Shown in pieces: positions 26,867 to 34,339 of a stretch of 64,000 bases of DNA. The stretch is taken from positions 1 through 64,000 of the forward strand of contig JAGBJY010000017.1 of NCBI GenBank assembly GCA_017934185.1, given 5' to 3'. Positions within the stretch are counted from its first letter, which is position 1; each line of letters begins with the position of its first letter. This stretch comes from Bacteroidales bacterium (lineage in GTDB: Bacteria; Bacteroidota; Bacteroidia; Bacteroidales; UBA932). A program made the position numbers and the translations under genes. The notes under the pieces were generated by a model. That model saw only the letters and a list, made by a program, of their open reading frames with translations. It had not been told where the DNA came from and ran no database searches.

Positions 26867-27559
26867 ATGAAAGTTTCGGTGTTCAATTTTAGCGGTGCGC
26901 TCGGGGAACAGGGCTTCCTGGAATACCTTGAGGGAAAGCCGTTTGAACTGATAGATTGTGCCGATATTGAAGGGACGCACTGCTATTGTGATGCCGATGC
27001 GCGCGGGGCGCTGGAGGGCAGGATGGGAACGGTGGCACCGGTGCGCTGGATAGACAGCGGCGATTACCACTACCTGAGCCATCTGCTGGCGCTGAAGGAG
27101 ACGGAGCCTTTCCACCTGGTGCTGCTGGACCACCATCCGGACAACCAGGCCCCCGCTTTTGAAGGGGTGCTCAGCTGCGGAAGTTGGGTGAGGGCCCTGC
27201 AGGAGGAAAGCCGGCAACTGAGGGATGTGCTTACCATCGGCCCGGAAGGCTGTCCGCAGGACATTCCTCAGGGATGGCTGGAAGAAAGAAGGGGAGAGCG
27301 GGTGTATGTGTCGCTGGATAAGGACATTCTGTCCAGGAACTATGCCCGGACGGACTGGACGCAGGGGGAGTATACGCCGGAGCAGGTGGAGGCCATCCTG
27401 CAAAGCCTTGCGGCCGGAATGGAGATAGTGGCGCTGGATATTTGCGGCGAATTGTCGCTGGCACAGGGAGCCCGTGCCGAAGACCTTCGCATTAACAGGG
27501 AAACAAACATTGCATTATATAAGTTTATCACTAACCACTTTGAATTATGTCAGAGATAA
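26867..27559 (+). CDS. Arginase/ureohydrolase-like protein
   Basis: 230 aa, cytoplasmic, shorter than typical arginases (about 300 aa). LLDHHPDNQ near residue 86 matches the metal-binding D-x-H-x-D type motif, and VSLDKDIL near 150 matches the second S-x-D-x-D motif. No typical substrate loop is recognisable, so it may not use arginine or agmatine. Its stop lies 13 bp inside gcvT, and translation is probably coupled. Association with glycine cleavage could mean release of an amine or amidino group, or simple coexpression. Confidence 0.7.
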   Translation: MKVSVFNFSGALGEQGFLEYLEGKPFELIDCADIEGTHCYCDADARGALEGRMGTVAPVRWIDSGDYHYLSHLLALKETEPFHLVLLDHHPDNQAPAFEGVLSCGSWVRALQEESRQLRDVLTIGPEGCPQDIPQGWLEERRGERVYVSLDKDILSRNYARTDWTQGEYTPEQVEAILQSLAAGMEIVALDICGELSLAQGARAEDLRINRETNIALYKFITNHFELCQR

Positions 27560-28659
27560 TCAACGGGGAATTGCAGAAGACCTGCCTTTATGAGGAACAT
27601 GTGGCCCTGGGTGCCAAGATGAGCCCCTTCGCCGGTTACATGATGCCCATCCAGTACAGCGGCATCGTGGCGGAACACAACGCCGTACGGCAGAAAGTGG
27701 GCATGTTCGACGTTTCCCACATGGGGGAAATTTTTGTAAAAGGTCCTGAGGCCGAGGCTTTTATCAACCATATTTTCACCAACGAAATCCGCGGCTTCGG
27801 GCCCGGCAAGGTGCTCTACGGCATGATGTGCTACCCGGACGGCGGAACCGTGGACGACCTCCTGGTGTACCGGGAGTACCTGGCCGACCATTTCCTCCTG
27901 GTGGTGAATGCCGCCAATATCGAAAAGGACTTTGCCTGGATACAAGAGCAGGCCAAAAGCTTCGATGTCCGCCTGGACAATGCCTCAGACCGCATTGGCC
28001 AGATTGCCGTCCAGGGGCCTGAAGCAGAGAAAACCATCATCGAGGTGCTGGGTTACAAGGAAGCGGCCGATCTAGGCTTCTACACCTTCTGCGACGTGGA
28101 ATACAAGGGCGAACGCCTGATCCTTAGCCGCACCGGATATACCGGCGAAGACGGCTTTGAGCTGTATACCACCCAGGAAGGAACCGTGGAACTGTGGAAA
28201 CGCCTCATCGAAGCCGGTGTACAGCCTTGCGGCCTGGGTTGCCGTGACACCCTGCGCTTCGAAGCGGGCCTGCCGCTGTACGGCGACGAGCTCAGCCCCG
28301 AAATCAGCCCCGTCGTGGCCGGCCTTGGCATGTTCTGCAAATATGAGAAAGATTTCATCGGCAAGGAGGCTCTGTTGGACCAGAAAGCCGGAAAGCTCCA
28401 GCGCAAACTGGTGGGCATTGAAATTGAGGACAAGGCCATTCCGCGCGCCGGCTATCCCGTAGAGGCTGCCGATGAAAAGGAAGTGGGCGTTGTCACCACC
28501 GGCTACCATTCCATCACCCTGGACAAGAGCATCTGCTTCGCCCTGGTGGACAAGGAATTCGCCGCCCTGGATACCCCGCTGAGCATCCGCATCCGCAAGA
28601 AGGTATTCCCCGGCAAAGTGGTTAAGAAGAGATTTTATCAAACTAATTACAAAAAATAA
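27547..28659 (+). CDS. gcvT: Glycine cleavage system T protein (aminomethyltransferase)
   Basis: 370 aa. The tetrahydrofolate-binding aminomethyltransferase fold is seen from MMPIQYSGIVAEHNAVR through FDVSHMGE and LSRTGYTGEDGFELY to the C-terminal GVVTTGYHS. It transfers the methylene group from the H-protein-bound intermediate to tetrahydrofolate and releases ammonia. It begins inside the ureohydrolase-like gene and is followed after 6 bp by gcvH. All cleavage-system genes except the lipoamide dehydrogenase are together here. Confidence 0.95.
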   Translation: MSEIINGELQKTCLYEEHVALGAKMSPFAGYMMPIQYSGIVAEHNAVRQKVGMFDVSHMGEIFVKGPEAEAFINHIFTNEIRGFGPGKVLYGMMCYPDGGTVDDLLVYREYLADHFLLVVNAANIEKDFAWIQEQAKSFDVRLDNASDRIGQIAVQGPEAEKTIIEVLGYKEAADLGFYTFCDVEYKGERLILSRTGYTGEDGFELYTTQEGTVELWKRLIEAGVQPCGLGCRDTLRFEAGLPLYGDELSPEISPVVAGLGMFCKYEKDFIGKEALLDQKAGKLQRKLVGIEIEDKAIPRAGYPVEAADEKEVGVVTTGYHSITLDKSICFALVDKEFAALDTPLSIRIRKKVFPGKVVKKRFYQTNYKK

Positions 28660-28665
28660 CACGTT

Positions 28666-29046
28666 ATGTCTAAGATTCTTGAAGGACTCAAGTATTCCGA
28701 ATCCCACGAATGGGTAAAGGTAGAAGGTAATGTTGCCTACATTGGCGTCTCCGACTTTGCACAGAAAGAAATGGGAGATATCACCTATGTGGATATGCCC
28801 GAAGAAGGCGACGATGTGCTTGCCGGCGAAGAATTCGGCGCCCTGGAGAGCGTGAAAGCCTCTTCCGAGCTCATCAGCCCCGTTTCCGGTGTAGTGGTGG
28901 CCGTGAACTATGAGCTTGCCGATGCCCCCGAAAAGGTGAATGAAGACGCCTACGCCGCCTGGATTATCAAGGTGGAAATGTCCCTGCCGTCCGAACTGGA
29001 CAAGCTGATGGACGCCGCCGCTTACAAAGCTCAGATTGGCGAATAA
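28666..29046 (+). CDS. gcvH: Glycine cleavage system H protein (lipoyl carrier)
   Basis: 126 aa, the normal length. The lipoylation site lies in GALESVKASSEL, with Lys at about residue 64, in the flattened barrel. HEWVKVEGNVAYIGVSDFAQ is the N-terminal signature. The lipoyl arm shuttles the aminomethyl group from GcvP to GcvT and is reoxidised by dihydrolipoyl dehydrogenase, which is not in this window. It lies between gcvT and gcvPA. Confidence 0.96.
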   Translation: MSKILEGLKYSESHEWVKVEGNVAYIGVSDFAQKEMGDITYVDMPEEGDDVLAGEEFGALESVKASSELISPVSGVVVAVNYELADAPEKVNEDAYAAWIIKVEMSLPSELDKLMDAAAYKAQIGE

Positions 29047-29047
29047 A

Positions 29048-30376
29048 ATGGCCCGCAATCCGTATTTGCCTCATACCGAGGCGGACATCCGGGCCATGCT
29101 GGACAAGGTGGGGCTCCAGAGCCTCGATGACCTTTACAGCGATGTGCCCAGGGAATTCCTGAAAAAGGGCGCCTACGCCCTGCCGGAGGCCCTCTCCGAA
29201 CAGGAAATCCGTGAGTGGTTTGACACCCTGGACAAACAGAATGCCTCTTTGAAGGTGTTTGTGGGGCAGGGGGCCTATGACCATTATTGCCCCGCCGTCA
29301 TTCCTTACCTCACCCAGCGTTCGGAATTCCTGACGGCCTACACTCCGTACCAGTGCGAGATTTCGCAGGGAACGCTCCGTTATATTTTTGAGTACCAGAG
29401 CCTTATCTGTGAACTTACGGGCATGGATATCTCCAACGCTTCGCTTTACGACGGTCCCACCGCCGCGGCCGAAGCCATGAAGATGGCCCTTGCCTGCACC
29501 CGCAAAAAGACGCGCGTGCTGCTGTCCAAGGCGCTGCTTCCCCATGTCATCAAGGTGGTGGAAACCTATGCCAAGTTCCATGGCGTGGTGCTGGGTTATC
29601 TCCCGGCCGATGAAGGCGAAACTTCGCTGCTTGCCCTGAAGCAGGAACTTGCGGCCGACGACGTGGCCGGCGTCATTGTCCCTTCCGTGAACCGCTACGG
29701 CATTGTGGAAGACCACAGCGGCTTTGCCGAGGCCATCCATGCCGCCAAGGCCGTCCTCATCGAGTACTGCGACCCTTCGGCCCTGGCCGTTGTGAAAACC
29801 CCGGACGAGTGGGATGCCGACATTGCCGTGGGGGAAGCCCAGTCCCTGGGCCTGCCGCTCTGCTACGGCGGCCCCTATGTGGGATTCATGGCCGTGAAGC
29901 AGGAGCACATGCGCAAGATGCCCGGCCGCATTGTGGGCCAGACCGTGGACAAGGAAGGCCGTAGGGCTTTTGTCCTTACCCTGCAGGCCCGCGAGCAGCA
30001 TATCAAACGGGAAAAAGCCACGTCCAACATTTGCTCCAACGAGTCCCTGATGGCCCTTTGGGCCACCATCTACCTCTCTCTCATGGGCCCCGAAGGCCTC
30101 AGGGAAGTGAACCGCATCAGTGCCGACGGAGCCCATTACCTCAAGGCTGAGTTGCTGAAAACCGGCCTGTTTGAAGACGTTTTCCCGGACAAGCCCTTCC
30201 TCAAAGAGTTTGTCCTCAGGCCCAAGAAGTTCCCGGGCCTCATGCAGCAGCGTCTGGAAAAGGCCGGCTTCTTTGCCGCCCTTGATACCGAGGAAGGCTA
30301 CGTAAGCTTCTGCGTCACCGAAAAACGCAGCAAGGCCGAGGTGGACCAGCTGGTTAACATTATAAAGGAGGGATAA
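29048..30376 (+). CDS. gcvPA: Glycine dehydrogenase (decarboxylating) subunit 1
   Basis: 442 aa from the ATG at 29048, one base after the gcvH stop codon. This is the N-terminal half of the P protein: LPHTEADIRAML at the start, FVGQGAYDHYCPAVIPYL near 80, and YTPYQCEISQGTLRYIFEYQ near 100. It pairs with GcvPB to form the decarboxylating PLP enzyme. The two-subunit form differs from the single ~950-aa GcvP that I recall in Bacteroides; whether relatives of this organism share the split needs comparison. gcvPB follows after 3 bp. Confidence 0.94.
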   Translation: MARNPYLPHTEADIRAMLDKVGLQSLDDLYSDVPREFLKKGAYALPEALSEQEIREWFDTLDKQNASLKVFVGQGAYDHYCPAVIPYLTQRSEFLTAYTPYQCEISQGTLRYIFEYQSLICELTGMDISNASLYDGPTAAAEAMKMALACTRKKTRVLLSKALLPHVIKVVETYAKFHGVVLGYLPADEGETSLLALKQELAADDVAGVIVPSVNRYGIVEDHSGFAEAIHAAKAVLIEYCDPSALAVVKTPDEWDADIAVGEAQSLGLPLCYGGPYVGFMAVKQEHMRKMPGRIVGQTVDKEGRRAFVLTLQAREQHIKREKATSNICSNESLMALWATIYLSLMGPEGLREVNRISADGAHYLKAELLKTGLFEDVFPDKPFLKEFVLRPKKFPGLMQQRLEKAGFFAALDTEEGYVSFCVTEKRSKAEVDQLVNIIKEG

Positions 30377-30379
30377 GCC

Positions 30380-31780
30380 ATGAAGTACTACGACAAACTG
30401 ATCTTTGAACTTTCAAAGGAAGGACGCACCGGCTTCTCGCTGCCCGTCAATAAGTTCCCTCAGTCCGCCTCTCTTCCGCTTGCGCTCAGGCGTGAAGCGG
30501 CGCTCCGCTTGCCGGAGGTCTCCGAACCGGATGTGGTGCGCCACTATACCAACTTGTCCCAGATGAACTTCGGGGTGGATACCGGCTTTTATCCGCTGGG
30601 CTCCTGTACCATGAAGTACAACCCCAAGATCAACGAGGAGATTGCAGCCCTCAAGGGCTTTGCCGGCCTGCATCCGCTTATGCACGCCGGCCTTACCAAG
30701 GGGGCCAACAAGGTGTATCAGGAAATGAACAAGGCCCTTGCCGCCATCACCGGCATGTATGCCTTCACCTTCGACCCTTGCGCCGGCGCCCACGGTGAAC
30801 TTACCGGCCTCATGATTATGCGCCAGTACCACCTGATGCGCGGAGACCTGGGCCGTACCAAGGTCATTGTCCCGGACAGCGCCCATGGTACCAACCCGGC
30901 ATCGGCCGCCGTCTGTGGCCTGGAAGTGGTGCAGGTGAAGTCCCTGGAGAACGGCCGTATTGACGTGGAGGCCCTGAAACCGCTGCTGGACAGTACCGTG
31001 GCCGGTATCATGATGACCAATCCCAATACGCTGGGCCTTTTTGAGACCCAGATCAAGGAGATTGCCGCCCTGGTACACGCCTCCGGCGGACTGCTCTATT
31101 ACGACGGTGCCAACATGAACCCGCTCATGGGTGTGGTGCGCCCCGGCGACATGGGCTTTGACATCATGCACCTGAACCTGCACAAGACCTTCTCCACCCC
31201 GCATGGCGGCGGTGGCCCCGGCAGCGGTCCCGTAGGAGTGGCCAAAAAGCTGGAAGACTGCCTGCCGGACATCCGGGTATCGGGTTTCCACGGCAACTTC
31301 GGCGTCATTCTTCGTGCCTATGCCTACATCCTTTCCCTGGGCAAGGACTACCTCCGTCAGGTGGGACAGTACTCGGTGCTGAGCGCCAACTACATCAAGG
31401 AAAGCCTAAAAGACCTGTACAAACTGCCTATCGAGGGCGTCTGCAAGCACGAATTCGTGTTTGACGGCCTCATCAATGACGGCGCCCATGACGATGTGCC
31501 CGGTGCCACTACCCTGGATGTGGCCAAACGCCTGCTGGACTATGGCTTCCATGCGCCCACCATCTATTTCCCGCTCCTTTTCCATCAGGCCCTCATGATA
31601 GAGCCCACCGAAACGGAGAGCAAGGAAACCATCGATGCCTTCATTGAGGTGATGCGCAAGATTGCCGATGAGGCTGCCCGGGACCCTGAGCTCCTGCACA
31701 GCGCCCCTCACAACACGCCCATCTCCCGTCCCGACGAGACCACGGCTGCCCGAAATCCCATCTTGAAGTACCCGCTGTAG
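30380..31780 (+). CDS. gcvPB: Glycine dehydrogenase (decarboxylating) subunit 2
   Basis: 466 aa. The PLP-binding Lys lies in HLNLHKTFSTPHGGGGPG near residue 268, and GFYPLGSCTMKYNP near 70 is typical of the B subunit. With GcvPA it decarboxylates glycine and passes the aminomethyl group to GcvH. It is the last recognised gene of the gcv set. A GTG-started SEC-C protein follows 1 base after the stop and may be cotranscribed. Confidence 0.95.
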   Translation: MKYYDKLIFELSKEGRTGFSLPVNKFPQSASLPLALRREAALRLPEVSEPDVVRHYTNLSQMNFGVDTGFYPLGSCTMKYNPKINEEIAALKGFAGLHPLMHAGLTKGANKVYQEMNKALAAITGMYAFTFDPCAGAHGELTGLMIMRQYHLMRGDLGRTKVIVPDSAHGTNPASAAVCGLEVVQVKSLENGRIDVEALKPLLDSTVAGIMMTNPNTLGLFETQIKEIAALVHASGGLLYYDGANMNPLMGVVRPGDMGFDIMHLNLHKTFSTPHGGGGPGSGPVGVAKKLEDCLPDIRVSGFHGNFGVILRAYAYILSLGKDYLRQVGQYSVLSANYIKESLKDLYKLPIEGVCKHEFVFDGLINDGAHDDVPGATTLDVAKRLLDYGFHAPTIYFPLLFHQALMIEPTETESKETIDAFIEVMRKIADEAARDPELLHSAPHNTPISRPDETTAARNPILKYPL

Positions 31781-31781
31781 C

Positions 31782-32903
31782 GTGGAACAGAGGAGTCTGC
31801 ATACCATCCTGACAGGATACACCAAGCCCCAGCTGGAGGATTTGGTGGAGATTCTAGGTATCCCCGGAAGCCACGCCCGCAGCAAGGCCAAATTGGTGGA
31901 AGAGCTGTACAGTTACCTGCGCGCAGAGCCGCGCAGGTGGCTGTCCCGGCTCACTGAAAGGGATTTGCGGCAGCTCCGGGAATTGGTGCACGCCGGTCCC
32001 GACAGAGTAAAAATCCAGGCCCTGTCCACTTATCCCACCCTGTTGGAGGTGCTGGGCCTGGTTTCCTACGATGATTCCCAGGAGAACCGCCACAAAGTCT
32101 GGATTGGCCCGGAACTGTATGACATTGTCCACAAGGATGTGGAAGACGTGCTCCATGCCGGGGAACGCAACGGCCGTTTCCACCTGGAGCGGAGGGGACT
32201 TGGGTACCTGAATTTGTATGGGGTGGTGGGAACCGACCGGCTTATCTATATGCTGCTCAGCGAAGGGTACCGGGAAAAAGACATTGTGGATTCGCCTTGG
32301 TTCAAACTTTACCGCTACGAAGATGCGAACGGTGACTATCTGGCCTCGCCCTGCCTGGTGAATCCAGAAGAACTGTTCCCCGTCCGGGACGTTATGGGAA
32401 GCCATCTGTACAAGCCCGTGTTCCCTCCGGATTTGGTGTATGAAGCCGGCTGCGGCGCCCCGTATTTCACGGTGGGCATGAAAAGCCCGGAGGGAATGCG
32501 CCTGGAGGCCATGTACCGGCGGGTGGGTTATTCCGGATTCGACCTTACCCTGGCCCTTCACGACACCTGGGTGGAAGCCCAGTACACCAACGAGTCCAAT
32601 GAGGAACTCTTCGGCCCCCTCATGGACAGCCCTCTTGCAGCAAACCTGGACCATGAAAGCTGGCTTTCCTGTGTGCAGATTGTGGCCGATTATGCCAATT
32701 CCGTTCCCAAGTGGTTCCTCTGCGGCAGCAGTGCTAAAGAAGAGGAGAAAGGTCTGGTGGACATCCGTCAGGCAGCAGATAATGAAGGAGAGGTAGAGAC
32801 CTATTCGATGGGCTTCGCCGTTCCGCATGTGGCGCCCGATGACCCTTGCCCCTGCGGCAGCGGTCTTCGCTACTGCCGCTGCCATGGCCGCTATCTCTCT
32901 TAA
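31782..32903 (+). CDS. Uncharacterised protein with SAP-like N-terminus and C-terminal SEC-C zinc motif
   Basis: 373 aa with a GTG start one base after the gcvPB stop. Residues about 10-45 (LTGYTKPQLEDLVEILGIPGS, split by Lys-rich helices) resemble a SAP/Rho-N helix-extension-helix nucleic-acid-binding module. The last 20 residues hold a SEC-C motif, CPCGSGLRYCRCHG, which binds zinc as in SecA. The middle is unrecognised. No function can be assigned; SEC-C proteins outside SecA often relate to translation or quality control. Its position behind gcvPB may be only transcriptional readthrough. Confidence 0.62.
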   Translation: MEQRSLHTILTGYTKPQLEDLVEILGIPGSHARSKAKLVEELYSYLRAEPRRWLSRLTERDLRQLRELVHAGPDRVKIQALSTYPTLLEVLGLVSYDDSQENRHKVWIGPELYDIVHKDVEDVLHAGERNGRFHLERRGLGYLNLYGVVGTDRLIYMLLSEGYREKDIVDSPWFKLYRYEDANGDYLASPCLVNPEELFPVRDVMGSHLYKPVFPPDLVYEAGCGAPYFTVGMKSPEGMRLEAMYRRVGYSGFDLTLALHDTWVEAQYTNESNEELFGPLMDSPLAANLDHESWLSCVQIVADYANSVPKWFLCGSSAKEEEKGLVDIRQAADNEGEVETYSMGFAVPHVAPDDPCPCGSGLRYCRCHGRYLS

Positions 32904-32907
32904 GTGC

Positions 32908-33582
32908 ATGGACACGCTTACCCTTACTCCCATCGCTTATTACCGGGGGCCTTTCGGCTCCAAATTCGGCCTGCCCCGGCAGAGCGCCCTGGCCCCGGAT
33001 ATCGAAGGCCGTATTGTCTTTGAGGAGCCTTACCGGGTACGCGAAGCGCTGCGGGGCCTGGAGGGCTTCCAGCGCATCTGGCTCATCTGGGGCTTCCATG
33101 CCAACCGTCCTGCCAAAGGGGAGTGGCAGCCCACCGTGCGTCCGCCCCGCCTGGGCGGAAACACCGCCATGGGTGTCTGGGCCACGCGTTCGCCCTTCCG
33201 TCCCAATCCGCTGGGGCTCTCTGCCGTAGAACTGGTAAGGGTAGACGGGCTGGAACTCATCGTAAAGGGCGCCGACCTTATGGACGGCACCCCTGTCTAC
33301 GATATCAAGCCCTATGTGGCTTATGCCGATGCTTACCCGGAATCGGCCTCCGGCTTTGCGGCTGCGCCCCCACAGGCCTCTTTGCAAGTGCTTATCCCTC
33401 AAGACCTTCCTTTCTCTGAGACGCAGCGAGAAGCCCTTGCCCAGGCCCTTTCCCTGGACCCCCGTCCCGCTTATCAACGGGACTCTGGGCGCACGTACGC
33501 CATGCCTTTTGACGGGGCCGATGTCTTTTTTACCGTCACTGAAGACGGCGTACTCACCGTCACCGGCTATTCCAAACTATAG
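32908..33582 (+). CDS. trmO: tRNA (N6-threonylcarbamoyladenosine-37-N6)-methyltransferase, TrmO/TsaA-like
   Basis: 224 aa from ATG 32908. The UPF0066/TsaA beta-barrel domain carries the family signature WATRSPFRPNPLGLSAVEL near residue 92, and GADLMDGTPVYDIKPYVAY near 120. TrmO uses S-adenosylmethionine to methylate t6A37 in tRNA-Thr. The C-terminal extension includes PAYQRDSGRTYAMPFDGADV, as in bacterial TrmO. It lies 4 bp after the SEC-C gene and overlaps the convergent AraC gene by 6 bp. Confidence 0.9.
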   Translation: MDTLTLTPIAYYRGPFGSKFGLPRQSALAPDIEGRIVFEEPYRVREALRGLEGFQRIWLIWGFHANRPAKGEWQPTVRPPRLGGNTAMGVWATRSPFRPNPLGLSAVELVRVDGLELIVKGADLMDGTPVYDIKPYVAYADAYPESASGFAAAPPQASLQVLIPQDLPFSETQREALAQALSLDPRPAYQRDSGRTYAMPFDGADVFFTVTEDGVLTVTGYSKL

Positions 33583-34326
33583 GCTGTTACGGAACTGGGA
33601 CGGGGTCATGCCCGTCTTCTTTTTGAAAAAGCGGGAGAAATAAGACTGGTCATCCAGTCCGCAGCGAACGGCCACGTCCACAATGGGCACGCTGCGGTCT
33701 TTCAGCAGCATCTTGGCCTGGTTCAGGCGGGCAATCTCAATCCAGTCTATGGCTGTGCGGTGCGTGTGGGACTTGACGGTCTTGTTCAGGTAATTGGCCG
33801 TAACATTCAGCATTTCTGCGTACTCTGACACGGAGAGGGGGGCCTTGTTGCTGTCAAACACCATCTGGAGGAATTTCTCCGGAACCACGGCCACCTTGTC
33901 TTTGGGACGCAATTGGCCGATGATAAGGTCCAGGGCGCTTTGAAGGAAATGATGGTCCCTGTCCTCGTTGGCAACGACCATCCGTTTCATGAGGGCGGCC
34001 ATGAAAACGGCATCGTCAAACCAGAAACTCTGGATGGTAGGCGTAGTGGAACGCAGGATCTGGTATGACGCGTCTTTGAGAAAATCTATGGAGAAACGGC
34101 CGTTGAAACCTTTTCTGCAGTTGAAATGCTTGATAACAATGGTGCTGTTTTCCGGTGCAAGGATGAACTGTCCCGGACTCAGGAGGATGCTTTTGCCGTC
34201 AATTTCCACCAGGGCCTCACCCTCTATCATATAGGCGAAAGTGAAGAAGGGGAAAGAGAGCGGATGAACTTCGTGGGGTTCATACCCTTCCACATTGAAC
34301 TGGTTGATGTTAAACTTTGTTTTCAT
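33577..34326 (-). CDS. AraC-family transcriptional regulator
   Basis: 249 aa from ATG 34326. An N-terminal cupin-type sensing domain (GEALVEIDGKSILLSPGQF) precedes a C-terminal double helix-turn-helix of AraC/XylS type: LNVTANYLNKTVKSHT, AIDWIEIARLNQAKMLL and CGLDDQSYFSRFFKKKTG. The ligand is unknown. It starts 13 bp after the DUF5686 stop, so it may end the operon CDP-alcohol transferase, GlsA-like, DUF5686, AraC and regulate it or neighbouring lipid genes. Confidence 0.88.
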   Translation of the reverse strand: MKTKFNINQFNVEGYEPHEVHPLSFPFFTFAYMIEGEALVEIDGKSILLSPGQFILAPENSTIVIKHFNCRKGFNGRFSIDFLKDASYQILRSTTPTIQSFWFDDAVFMAALMKRMVVANEDRDHHFLQSALDLIIGQLRPKDKVAVVPEKFLQMVFDSNKAPLSVSEYAEMLNVTANYLNKTVKSHTHRTAIDWIEIARLNQAKMLLKDRSVPIVDVAVRCGLDDQSYFSRFFKKKTGMTPSQFRNSL

Positions 34327-34339
34327 ATGCTGTTTAGGG

